Shown here: positions 39,261 through 48,177 of the stretch, piece by piece
Layout: each line of letters opens with the position of its first letter
Position numbering within the stretch: position 1 is the first letter of the stretch
NCBI RefSeq assembly: GCF_000735585.1
Contig: NZ_JNNO01000001.1
Location: forward strand, 279,373-343,372
Length of the DNA stretch: 64,000 nucleotides
DNA from: Devosia sp. LC5
GTDB taxonomy: Bacteria > Pseudomonadota > Alphaproteobacteria > Rhizobiales > Devosiaceae
Reading direction: 5' to 3'
The notes under the pieces: generated by a model
What the model was told of the DNA's origin: nothing
The model's input: only the letters and a program-made list of their open reading frames with translations
Databases searched by the model: none
Program-made: the position numbers and the translations under genes

Positions 39261-40386
39261 TTATTCGGCTTCCGCCACGTCCGTTGCGACACCGACGCGC
39301 TGCGCCAATGCGGCTTCCATGAACTCGTCCAGGTCACCATCCAGCACGACTGAAGGCTGACCGCTTTCGACGCCGGTCCGCATGTCCTTGACCATCTGGT
39401 AGGGCTGCAGCACGTAGGAACGGATCTGGTGGCCCCAGCCGATATCGGTCTTGCTGGCCGCCTGGGCGTTGGCCGCTTCTTCGCGCTTCTGCAATTCGGC
39501 CTCATAGAGACGCGATTTCAGCATGGCCATGGCCGTCGCACGGTTCTTGTGCTGGCTACGCTCCTGCTGGCAGGCCACGATGATGCCTGAGGGCACGTGG
39601 GTGATGCGGATGGCCGAGTCGGTAGTGTTGACGTGCTGCCCACCGGCGCCGGAAGCGCGATAGGTATCGACCTTGAGATCGGATTCGCGGATTTCGATGT
39701 CGATGCTGTCATCGACCACCGGATAGACCCAGCAGCTCGAAAAGCTGGTATGCCGCCGCGCGGCCGAGTCATAGGGGCTGATGCGCACCAGGCGATGCAC
39801 GCCACTCTCGGTCTTGAGCCAGCCATAGGCATTGTGGCCCTTGACCAGAATAGTCGCGGATTTGATGCCGGCTTCTTCGCCGTCATGCATTTCCATGACC
39901 TCGACCTTCATCTTCCGGCGTTCAGCCCAGCGGGTATACATGCGCAGCAGCATGTTGGCCCAATCCTGGCTTTCGGTGCCGCCAGCACCCGAATGGATTT
40001 CGACATAGCAGTCATTGGCGTCGACTTCGCCCGATAGCAGCGTCTCGATCTGGCGGCGGCGGGCCGTCTGCTTGAGCTCGATCAGCGCGTCTTCGGCGTC
40101 CTTGACGATAGCGGCGTCGCCTTCGGCTTCGCCCATTTCGATCAGCTCGACATTGTCGCGAATACCAGCTTCAAGCTCGCGCACCGCTTTGACGGCCACG
40201 TCGAGTTCGTCGCGCTCGCGCATCGCGGCGCGGGCCTTTTCCGGATCATTCCAGAATTCGGGAGATTCGGTTTGCGCGTTCAGCGCGTCGAGACGGACTT
40301 CTGCAGTATCCCAGTCAAAGATGCCTCCTCAGCAGGGTCAGAACCTGCTCGATTTCGGCGACGGTCTTTTCGATTTCCGCACGCAT
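39261..40386 (-). CDS. prfB: Peptide chain release factor 2, with programmed +1 frameshift
   Basis: RF2 ends translation at UGA and UAA. The gene needs a +1 frameshift: ATG at 40386, 23 codons ending in CTT, in-frame TGA at 40317-40315, then continuation in the next frame from GAC at 40316 ([13 protein letters not shown]). The full product is about 374 residues. The peptidyl-hydrolysis motif is [10 protein letters not shown], and the codon-recognition tripeptide is SPY in [14 protein letters not shown], where E. coli has SPF. The first 23 codons stand in the zero frame and the rest starts at 40316. The gene follows mrcA and the deformylase-like gene on the same strand. Confidence 0.95.
40314..40329 (-). 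promoter_or_regulatory. prfB programmed frameshift site
   Basis: On the minus strand AGG AGG CAT CTT TGA C. The Shine-Dalgarno-like AGGAGG and the slippery CTT next to the UGA stop reproduce the classical prfB autoregulatory site (AGGGGG-TAT-CTT-TGA-C), with the same spacing. Low RF2 would favour slippage and so raise RF2 synthesis. Confidence 0.95.
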
Positions 40387-40456
40387 GGTCTATTCCTTCA
40401 AAACTGGCGCCCCGTGTAGCGGAGTGCGGGTTGAGGATCAACCTTTCGGGCTGCAA

Positions 40457-40954
40457 TTATGCCCGCCGGCTCTTGTCGAACTTGCGCGTAGCCGCAGCGC
40501 GCTTCAGCCGCGATACCCGGCTCAGAAAGAACATGCCGTTTGCCTGTTCGATTTCATGCAAGGCAATACGCGCCACGAAACCCTCAAGCCGTTCGACATG
40601 CCGGGCGCCACTGGCATCGTCATAAGCAATTTCGGCCCAGACCGGGCGCTGCACGGCCACTTCGATGCCGGGCATGGATACCGACCCCTCCGGCCCGCTT
40701 GCCGTTTCCTCGGCGACTGCAACAATTTCCGGATTGAACAACAGCCGATAATCGCGCTGCGCCGGATCGCTCGCCATGGACATCACGACCAGCGGTTCAT
40801 TCTCGCCAAGATGGGCCGCGGCCAGCCCATAGGCCTGCGCTTCTTGGGCCGCAGCCAACAGCCGCTCGCCTGCTTGCAGCATGGCGCTATCCACGGGGCG
40901 CGGAGCAGCGACCCGGTTCAGCGCGGCATGTGGATAGACAACAAAGTCAGGCAC
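40457..40954 (-). CDS. Peptide deformylase-like protein lacking metal ligands
   Basis: A 165-residue protein with the peptide deformylase fold pattern but altered active-site motifs. Motif I reads AYGLAAAHLG (His where the usual GxGLAAxQ has Gln), motif II EGSVSMPG (Ser replacing the metal-binding Cys of EGCLS), and motif III ALHEIEQANG (Gln replacing the second His of QHEIDH). One His and the Glu remain. Canonical deformylase activity is therefore doubtful. It starts with GTG directly after the mrcA TAG with no gap, so it is probably translated with mrcA, and prfB follows 70 bases later. A role at the ribosome exit tunnel or in binding N-termini is only a guess. Confidence 0.85.
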   Translation of the reverse strand: MPDFVVYPHAALNRVAAPRPVDSAMLQAGERLLAAAQEAQAYGLAAAHLGENEPLVVMSMASDPAQRDYRLLFNPEIVAVAEETASGPEGSVSMPGIEVAVQRPVWAEIAYDDASGARHVERLEGFVARIALHEIEQANGMFFLSRVSRLKRAAATRKFDKSRRA

Positions 40955-43408
40955 CTAGAACAGTCCGCCGCGACCGGCATCGGCACTTGGCTGGGCCATA
41001 TAGCCATTGCCATATTGCTGCTGCATCTGCTGCTGGCGCTGGATCGCATCGGCAGCATTGACGCCCAACCCGATCACCGAGGTCGCCAGGTTCGGCCCCG
41101 TGCCGGGCTTGAAGGATTCTTCAATGCCGCCTTCCCCGTTATAAGCCTGCACACCCGAATTGGGATTGATCCAGGCCGTAGTCATGCCCGAGGGCACGTT
41201 GAACGGCGTGGCAGGGGTACCGGCAAGCGCCTTCTGCATAAATTCGGTGAAGATCGGCGTAGCAAAGGTGCCGCCGGTAACCGAAGACCCCATGGAGCGG
41301 GGCTGGTCATAGCCTACATAGACGCCCACGGCGAGTTCTGGCGTGAACCCGACAAACCAGGCGTCCTTATAGTCATTGGTGGTGCCGGTCTTGCCCGCCA
41401 CCGGGCGATTGAGCACCTTGGCGGCGGTGCCAGTGCCGCGCTGCACCACGCCTTCCATCATCGAGGTGATCTGGTAGGCCGTCATCGGGTCCAGCACCTG
41501 TTCGCGATTGTCGATGATGCGCGGCTCCCCCTGCCCGTGCCAATCCTCGGCCTGGCAGCCCTCGCAAGTGCGCTGGTCGTGGCGATAGACCGTCACGCCA
41601 TAGCGATCCTGAATGCGGTCGATCAGCGTCGGCACGATCTTGCGCCCGCCATTGGCGATGGTCGCATAGGCCGCCGTCATCCGCATATCGGTGGTTTCAC
41701 CCGCGCCAAGCGCCATGGCGAGCACTGGCTGCATGGTGTCGTAGACGCCGAACAGCCGCGCATATTCGGCCACCAGCGGCATGCCGATATCCTTGGCCAG
41801 CCGCACCGTCATCACGTTCCGGCTGCGCTCGATGCCGCGCCGCAGGGTCTGCGGACCGTAAAATTGTTGCGCGTAGTTTTCCGGCCGCCAGATCGAGCCG
41901 TCCGCATTACGGATTTCCACCGGCGCATCGAGCACAACCGATGCGGGCGTATAGCCATTGTCGAGTGCCGCCGCATAAACGATCGGCTTGAACGACGAGC
42001 CGGGCTGGCGCAGCGCCTGGGTGGCACGGTTGAACTCGGATTCGGCAAAGGAGAAGCCGCCAACCATGGCCAGCACGCGTCCGGTGCGCGGATCCATGGC
42101 GACCAACGCCCCTTCGATCTCGGGCACCTGCTCCAGCGTATAAATGCCAGCCTTGCCAACTATGGGCGAGACATAGACCACATCCCCTACCTTGAGAATG
42201 CTCGATAGCGGCTTGGAAACCCACTTGATTTCGGGGCCAGACAGGATGCCTTCCACCCGATCGTCGGCAATGGCGCCATCGACCGTCGAATCGGGCCGCA
42301 AGCCGATGCGCGCTTCGTTGCCATCCATTTCCAATACCACCGCCAGCTGCCATTCCGGCACATCGCTCAGCGGCCTGATCTTGGCGACATCGGCGCCCCA
42401 ATCCTCGCCGATTTCAATACTGGCGACCGGTTCGCGGAACCCCTGTCCGTGATCATAGGCAATCAGCCCATCCATCAAGGCCCGTCGCGCATAGCCCTGC
42501 AGTTTGGGATCGAGCGTCGTGCGCACCGAAAGGCCGCCGCCATAGAGCTGGTCTTCGCCATAAAGTTTGGCCAGCTCGCGCCGCACTTCCTCAGTGAAAT
42601 ACTCGGCCGCGTAGAGCTGGCTGCCGCCGGCGCGTGGCACGACATTGAGCGGCTCTTCCTTGGCGAGCGTGGCCTCCTCAAGCGTCGCAAAGCCATTTTC
42701 GACCATGCGATCGATCACCCAATTGCGGCGCTCGATGGCGGCCTGCGGGCGGCGGAAGGGGTGGTAATTGTTCGGCCCCTTGGGGAGCGCCGCGATATAG
42801 GCGGCTTCAGCCAGGTCGAGCTGGTACAGCGCTTTGTCGAAATAGTTCAGCGCCGCGGCTGCAACACCATAGGAATTGAGGCCGAGGAAAATCTCGTTGA
42901 GATAGAGTTCGAGAATACGATCCTTGGAAAAGGTCGACTCGATGCGAACGGCCAGCAGCGCTTCCTGAATCTTGCGGTCCCAGGTCTGCTCGGTGGTCAG
43001 CAGGAAATTCTTGGCCACCTGCTGCGTGATGGACGAACCGCCGCCCTGGATCGACGAATTGCCATCCATTCGCGCCATCAAATTGTCGCGCACGGCGCGG
43101 AACACGCCATCCACGGCAATGCCGCCATGCCGGTAAAAGTCCTTGTCTTCCGCCGACAGGAACGCCTGGATCACCAAAGGCGGCACCGTTTCGATCGGCT
43201 GGAACAGCCTCCGTTCACGCGCGAACTCGGCCAGCAACGTGCCGTCAGCAGCATGCACCCGCGTTGTCACAGGCGGCTGATAGTCCTTGAGCACCGTATA
43301 GTCGGGCAGTTCGGCCGACACGCTGGTCAGGTAAATGGCGCCACCGGCAACGGCGGCCAGCGCCAAGAACATCCCAAAGCCAAAGAGCCAGCCGAGCAAA
43401 CGCAGCAT
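40955..43408 (-). CDS. mrcA: Penicillin-binding protein 1A, bifunctional
   Basis: An 817-residue class A PBP that polymerises glycan strands and cross-links peptides. An N-terminal membrane helix (LLGWLFGFGMFLALAAV) precedes the GT51 domain (EDKDFYRHGGIAVDG, GGSSITQQVAKN, LYLNEIFLG). A penicillin-binding transpeptidase domain then has SxxK in PGSSFKPIVY and KTGTT in GKTGTTNDYK. A Gln-rich tail (QRQQQMQQQYG) ends the protein. The ATG at 43408 is preferred to a TTG at 43438 because GGAGAG precedes it. It lies downstream of the amidase gene and abuts the deformylase-like gene. Confidence 0.97.
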   Translation of the reverse strand: MLRLLGWLFGFGMFLALAAVAGGAIYLTSVSAELPDYTVLKDYQPPVTTRVHAADGTLLAEFARERRLFQPIETVPPLVIQAFLSAEDKDFYRHGGIAVDGVFRAVRDNLMARMDGNSSIQGGGSSITQQVAKNFLLTTEQTWDRKIQEALLAVRIESTFSKDRILELYLNEIFLGLNSYGVAAAALNYFDKALYQLDLAEAAYIAALPKGPNNYHPFRRPQAAIERRNWVIDRMVENGFATLEEATLAKEEPLNVVPRAGGSQLYAAEYFTEEVRRELAKLYGEDQLYGGGLSVRTTLDPKLQGYARRALMDGLIAYDHGQGFREPVASIEIGEDWGADVAKIRPLSDVPEWQLAVVLEMDGNEARIGLRPDSTVDGAIADDRVEGILSGPEIKWVSKPLSSILKVGDVVYVSPIVGKAGIYTLEQVPEIEGALVAMDPRTGRVLAMVGGFSFAESEFNRATQALRQPGSSFKPIVYAAALDNGYTPASVVLDAPVEIRNADGSIWRPENYAQQFYGPQTLRRGIERSRNVMTVRLAKDIGMPLVAEYARLFGVYDTMQPVLAMALGAGETTDMRMTAAYATIANGGRKIVPTLIDRIQDRYGVTVYRHDQRTCEGCQAEDWHGQGEPRIIDNREQVLDPMTAYQITSMMEGVVQRGTGTAAKVLNRPVAGKTGTTNDYKDAWFVGFTPELAVGVYVGYDQPRSMGSSVTGGTFATPIFTEFMQKALAGTPATPFNVPSGMTTAWINPNSGVQAYNGEGGIEESFKPGTGPNLATSVIGLGVNAADAIQRQQQMQQQYGNGYMAQPSADAGRGGLF

Positions 43409-43586
43409 ATATTCAGTCTCTCCAGGGCGTCTGCCCAATCATGGCAGCTTGCCCGCATATCGTCGCAGACGCTGCGCTCCGAGCGCATGTCGTTTCTTCG
43501 CGGAATCATAGCAGACTGCATGAAAAATGTAGATCACAAGCCAACGCCCGCCGGCGGCTCACGGCCATCGTGACCGATTTATCACA

Positions 43587-44828
43587 TCACTCTTCGGTCT
43601 TGAGGCTGTCGAAGTAAGTCGAAATGCCCCGCGCCAGCGCGTTGGCGGTGCGCTCCTGCCAATCGCTCTGCATCAGATTGGCCATATCGGTGGCATTGGA
43701 CAAAAAGCCCAGCTCGATCAGCACCGAGGGCACATCGGGCGCCTGCAGCACGAAGAAATTGGCCTGCCGCACCGGAAAGCGGCGCAGTTCCACGCTGGGT
43801 TCGAGCTGATGCACGATGGATTGAGCGGCCAGGTAGGATTGCTTGCGCATTTCCCGCCGCATCAGGTCGATCAGGATATCGACCACTTCCGGTGCCATTT
43901 GCGGCATGGTGAAGCCGGCGATCACATCGGTCTTGTTCTCATTGTCGGCCAGCACCTTGTCGAGCACATCGGTCGCATTCTCATCGCGTGTATAGACGCT
44001 GGCACCACGGATTTCGGGCTGCTGGAAGCTGTCGGCATGAATGGAAATGAAGAGGTCCGCCTTGTTGCTGCGCGCCAGCGCCACACGCTCCTCAAGCCGT
44101 AGGAAAGTGTCGTCCTCGCGCGTCAAGGCCACGTCCACGCGCCCCGACTCGACCAGCAATTGCTGCAGCTTGAGCGCGAACGCGAGAACGATATCCTTCT
44201 CCTTGATCCCATTGGCAGCCTCGGCGCCGCTATCGATGCCGCCATGGCCAGGATCGATGACCACCAGGGGGCGAGTCGCAATCGGCAATTCAGAGCCACC
44301 CGCTGGCGTGGATTGCGCCGGAGCCGCAGCAATATCGGTAGAGGCAGCCCTGTCTCTGGTGACATTGGCGGCAAATTCCTCAGGGGTTGCCGGAATGATA
44401 TCCACCACCAACCGCGCCGGCTGGTCCTCGAACGCATCAAGCACATAGGCCTGTTGCACCTGTGCAGGCTGGGCCAGCGTCAAAATCGTGCGGACCCGGT
44501 CCGGCGCCGCTTGCTCGATCTCGTAGCCCGAAACAATCCCCTCGCCCGCTGGCTGACCGGTCGGTTCGGGCACCGAGAACGTAGCAGCCCGCACATCGAT
44601 CGCCAACCGGTTCGGCCCGTCGAGCGACACCAGGGCAAATTCAGTCTTGGCGGCCAGGTCGACGATCAGCCGCGCGCGTTCCGGCGTGTCGGACACCCGC
44701 ACATCCATCACATTGGGCAGCGCCGGCAGCGGCGTCGCCTCTTGGGCCCGGGCCGCGGCTGAAAGCAAAGCGCAAGCCAGCGCCAATGCGGTCACCGGCC
44801 ATTTGATGGAACGGAGAAATTTGAACAA
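43587..44828 (-). CDS. amiC: N-acetylmuramoyl-L-alanine amidase (AmiC type)
   Basis: A 413-residue periplasmic zinc amidase that removes peptide stems from peptidoglycan. A signal peptide (about 10-28) is followed by an AMIN domain (about 40-150, targeting to the division site) and an Amidase_3 domain. The zinc ligands are in VIDPGHGGIDSGA, FISIHADSF and VLIELGFLSN. The protein starts at TTG (MFKFLRSIKW), with GGGGCAG upstream at fair spacing. A typical regulatory insert is seen around the LADNENKTDVIAGFT region. The gene is divergent from rne. Confidence 0.95.
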   Translation of the reverse strand: MFKFLRSIKWPVTALALACALLSAAARAQEATPLPALPNVMDVRVSDTPERARLIVDLAAKTEFALVSLDGPNRLAIDVRAATFSVPEPTGQPAGEGIVSGYEIEQAAPDRVRTILTLAQPAQVQQAYVLDAFEDQPARLVVDIIPATPEEFAANVTRDRAASTDIAAAPAQSTPAGGSELPIATRPLVVIDPGHGGIDSGAEAANGIKEKDIVLAFALKLQQLLVESGRVDVALTREDDTFLRLEERVALARSNKADLFISIHADSFQQPEIRGASVYTRDENATDVLDKVLADNENKTDVIAGFTMPQMAPEVVDILIDLMRREMRKQSYLAAQSIVHQLEPSVELRRFPVRQANFFVLQAPDVPSVLIELGFLSNATDMANLMQSDWQERTANALARGISTYFDSLKTEE

Positions 44829-45433
44829 GACTGGAACTGCCCCTATGTCACAGCCGCCGCAATGCCAGAAACTTCGGGCGATTCTGCGGCGCCAGGGCTC
44901 TTATGCGATGATTTGCCCGGAGGGCCAATAAAGCCTGTTTGAAAAGCCGGGCACAGGCGCTTTTTGACTTTCCTGTTGCCAATCTGTTGCAACCCCCCTA
45001 CACGCTATAGATGAGGCGCATGCTTCCTGCGGCACCAGTTCGCGTTGGCTAGAGGCTGACGACATTGGCACAGGAAGTGGGCTGGCAACGGGCGAAGAGA
45101 TTTCCCGAAGGCCGGTTCAGAAGCGGCAAATCCTGCGCTTCTCGACAAATTTCGGTCCGTTCGGACCGGACGGCTGCTGGCGTTTTTTAGGCGCAAGCGG
45201 CCCAATAGGAAGAGGTCAGATGGCCCGCAGGCGGACAAAACGCGACGCGATCGATGTGAACGATTGCCGTTTTGCTACGCTGCATCTCTCGGCCATGACC
45301 ATTTATGCCGGCGCACCCAACACCTCCGTTTCGCGCGCCACTACCTTCAAACCATTCGCCTCGCACAGCGCCATGAGAAGGATGCCGGTTTCCCGGCGGC
45401 CTCTTGTCGGCGCGCGAGCGCGCGGAGTTTATT
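44829..45433 (+). other. Long rne leader / divergent amidase promoter region
   Basis: About 600 bases without a clear gene. They should contain the amidase promoter at the left and a long rne 5' untranslated region at the right. A hairpin CGGTCC-GTTC-GGACCG lies at 45153-45168, and a T6 run lies at 45182-45187. A short open frame starts at 45220 (ATG with GAGG four bases upstream, MARRRTKRDAID) and runs out of frame past the rne start to 45504. RNase E mRNAs are autoregulated through their leaders in enterobacteria; here that is inference only. Confidence 0.5.
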
Positions 45434-48109
45434 ATGGCTACCAAGAGAATGCTGGTGGATGCCATCCACCCGGAAGAAACACGGATTGTCGTCACATCGG
45501 GTAACAGGCTCGAGGAATTCGACTTTGAATCGGCGACCCGCCGCCAGTTGCGAGGGAATATCTATCTCGCCAAGGTCACGCGCGTTGAGCCTTCGCTGCA
45601 GGCCGCGTTCATCGAGTATGGCGGCAATCGCCACGGTTTTCTCGCGTTCAGCGAAATCCACCCCGATTATTACCAGATCCCCGTTGCCGACCGCGAAGCC
45701 CTGCTGCGCGAAGAGCACGAGGAAGACGATCACCATGACGACGCGGTAGACGAGAATATCTCGCTGCCCGAAGGCGTGACCGAGCCGGACGCCGAAACCG
45801 ATACCCAGGACATGGAAGGCGCCAGCCATATCGAGCAGGCGCCGGCCAATACCGAACCGGTCGAATCGATCGGCGGCGCGGATGCGCTTGAGGAAGTTCC
45901 CGAGCGCCGCCGCCAGAACCAGAATCGCCGTCACTACAAGATCCAGGAAGTCATCAAGCGCCGCCAGGTGATGCTGGTGCAGGTGGTCAAGGAAGAGCGC
46001 GGCAATAAGGGCGCCGCTCTGACGACTTACCTGTCGCTTGCCGGCCGCTATTCGGTGCTGATGCCCAATACCGCCCGTGGCGGCGGCATTTCCCGCAAGA
46101 TCACTAATGCGGCCGATCGCAAGCGCCTCAAGGAAATCACCTCCGATCTCGAGGTGCCGCAGGGCATGGGCGTCATCCTGCGTACGGCCGGTGCGTCGCG
46201 CACCAAGGCCGAGGTCAAGCGCGACTTCGAATATCTGATGCGCCTTTGGGAAAGCGTGCGCGAACTCACCCTCAAGAGCCAGGCCCCCTGCCTGGTCTAT
46301 GAGGAAGGCTCGCTGATCAAGCGCACTATTCGCGATCTCTACAACAAGGACATCGATGAAGTGTTCGTGGCGGGCGACGACGCCTACCGCGAAGCCAAGG
46401 ACTTCATGCGGATGATCATGCCGAGCCACGCCAAAAACGTGCAGCTCTACAAGGAAGATCAGCCACTCTTCTCCAAATACGGCATCGAAGCCCAGCTCGA
46501 TTCCATGTTCTCCCCCACGGTCACCCTACCCTCGGGCGGCTATATCGTGATCAACCCTACCGAGGCGCTGGTCTCGATCGACGTGAACTCGGGCCGCTCC
46601 ACCAAGGAGCACAATATCGAGGACACTGCGCTCCAGACCAATCTGGAAGCCGCCGACGAAGTCGCGCGCCAGTTGCGGCTGCGCGACCTGGCCGGCCTGA
46701 TTGTGATCGACTTCATCGACATGATGGAGAACCGCTCCAATAGGGCCGTCGAGCGCAAGCTCAAGGATTGCCTGAAGGACGACCGCGCCCGCATCCAGGT
46801 TGGCCGCATCAGCCATTTCGGCTTGATGGAAATGAGCCGTCAGCGCATCCGCTTCGGCGTGGTCGAAAGCTCCACCCATAAGTGCCCGATCTGCGATGGC
46901 ACGGGTCTGGTGCGCTCCACCGAGTCGCTGGCGCTGATGATCATGCGTCACATCGAAGATCATGTGCTGCGCCGCCAGGGCCAGTCGATCAACGTGCGCG
47001 TTCCGATCGAAGTCGCGCTCTATATCCTAAACTTCAAGCGCGACACGCTGACGGCGCTGGAAATCCGCAACGCTCTGTCGATCACCATCACGGCCGACGG
47101 CAAGATGACCGGTCACCAGTTCGCCATCGAAAAGGGCGAGGCCCGCGTCTCCGCCTATGCCGATCAGCGCGCCACCGAGCATGTCCGCGTCGATAGCGCC
47201 GTCATCGATGACAGCGCCGATGACGATATCATCGAGGACGAAGACGAAGAACAGGCCGAAGAGGCACCAGCCGAAGCCGGCGAACGCCGGTCGTCAGAGA
47301 ACGGCGAAGGCCGCCGTCGCCGCCGTCGCCGCCGTCGTGGTGGCGAGCGTGGTGATGAAGGCGGTCAGCGCCCGCCGCAGCAGCGTACCGCGCAGCAGTC
47401 CGTTGTCGAGGCCGACGCCGAAGATGGCGACGATGAAGGTGAAGAGGGCGAGGAGGCAGTTGCTTCCGCCTCCCCGGATGCCCGCGCCGATGACGAGCCG
47501 CGCAAGCGCCGCCGCCGCGGTCGCCGTGGTGGCCGCCGCAACCGTCGTGATGGCGAGGAAGGCAATGAGAGCAGCGAGGGTTCGCCCGCAACTGCCGGTG
47601 ACTCCGAGCCGATCGAAGCGAGCAGCGAGACTGTGGCTGAGGCCGCACCTGCTCCCGAGCCCGTCGTGGTAGAGGCCGAGCCGGTAGCAGAAGCGCCGGC
47701 CGAAAAGCCGAAGCGGACGCGTCGTACGCGCAAGACGGCCGAAGTGCCTGCCGAGATGGCTGTGGCTGAAGTCACTCCTGTTGAAGCAGCACCGGAAGAA
47801 ACGCCGGTAGCCGACGAGAAGCCCAAGCGGAAACCCCGTGCCCGCAAGCCCAAGGCCGAGGCGGCAGATGCCGCACCAGCCGAAGCTGCGCCGGTCGCGA
47901 GCGTGGCCGAAACGGCCCCTGCTGCAGCCGAACCGGTCGCAGCACCGGAGCCAGAGGTCGAAGCGCCCAAGCCGCGCCGTGTCAAAAAGGAATTGCCGGC
48001 GGAAGGCATTGTTGTCTCCTCCAGCACCCCTAAGGCCGAGAGCGACACGCAAGAAGAGCCGGAAAAGAAGAAGGTCGGCTGGTGGCAGCGCCGGCTTGGT
48101 CTCGGCTAG
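45434..48109 (+). CDS. rne: Ribonuclease E
   Basis: An 891-residue endoribonuclease that initiates mRNA decay and processes rRNA. The start MATKRMLVDAIHPEETRIVV with GGAG seven bases upstream is the family N-terminus; an earlier start at 45404 is less likely. An S1 domain (about 37-115) is interrupted by an acidic insert EEHEEDDHHDD. The DNase I-like catalytic core has SIDVNSGRST and VIDFIDMMEN with the two metal Asp residues. The zinc link is KCPICDGTG. The last 300 residues are an Ala/Glu/Pro/Arg-rich disordered tail with arginine patches ([22 protein letters not shown]) suited to RNA and partner binding. A terminator follows. Confidence 0.97.
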   Translation: MATKRMLVDAIHPEETRIVVTSGNRLEEFDFESATRRQLRGNIYLAKVTRVEPSLQAAFIEYGGNRHGFLAFSEIHPDYYQIPVADREALLREEHEEDDHHDDAVDENISLPEGVTEPDAETDTQDMEGASHIEQAPANTEPVESIGGADALEEVPERRRQNQNRRHYKIQEVIKRRQVMLVQVVKEERGNKGAALTTYLSLAGRYSVLMPNTARGGGISRKITNAADRKRLKEITSDLEVPQGMGVILRTAGASRTKAEVKRDFEYLMRLWESVRELTLKSQAPCLVYEEGSLIKRTIRDLYNKDIDEVFVAGDDAYREAKDFMRMIMPSHAKNVQLYKEDQPLFSKYGIEAQLDSMFSPTVTLPSGGYIVINPTEALVSIDVNSGRSTKEHNIEDTALQTNLEAADEVARQLRLRDLAGLIVIDFIDMMENRSNRAVERKLKDCLKDDRARIQVGRISHFGLMEMSRQRIRFGVVESSTHKCPICDGTGLVRSTESLALMIMRHIEDHVLRRQGQSINVRVPIEVALYILNFKRDTLTALEIRNALSITITADGKMTGHQFAIEKGEARVSAYADQRATEHVRVDSAVIDDSADDDIIEDEDEEQAEEAPAEAGERRSSENGEGRRRRRRRRRGGERGDEGGQRPPQQRTAQQSVVEADAEDGDDEGEEGEEAVASASPDARADDEPRKRRRRGRRGGRRNRRDGEEGNESSEGSPATAGDSEPIEASSETVAEAAPAPEPVVVEAEPVAEAPAEKPKRTRRTRKTAEVPAEMAVAEVTPVEAAPEETPVADEKPKRKPRARKPKAEAADAAPAEAAPVASVAETAPAAAEPVAAPEPEVEAPKPRRVKKELPAEGIVVSSSTPKAESDTQEEPEKKKVGWWQRRLGLG

Positions 48110-48131
48110 GCCATTTGATCGACAATCTTGG

Positions 48132-48157
48132 AAAGGCGGCACCTGTGCCGCCTTTCG
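48132..48157 (+). terminator. Rho-independent terminator of rne
   Basis: An 11-bp stem AAAGGCGGCAC / GTGCCGCCTTT with a small loop, starting 23 bases after the rne stop. It is followed by CGTCCTTT. The aminotransferase gene converges from the right, so the hairpin may also stop transcripts from that side. Confidence 0.8.
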
Positions 48158-48177
48158 TCCTTTGGCCCCTTGTCGAA

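Noticed and set aside
39261..40223. prfB as a pseudogene or as an N-terminally truncated gene starting at 40223
   Set aside because: The upstream frame with AGGAGG and CTT TGA C restores the full RF2 N-terminus through the known programmed frameshift.
47229..48142. Minus-strand open frames opposite the RNase E tail
   Set aside because: Arise from the repetitive GC-rich Ala/Arg/Glu coding sequence of the rne tail.
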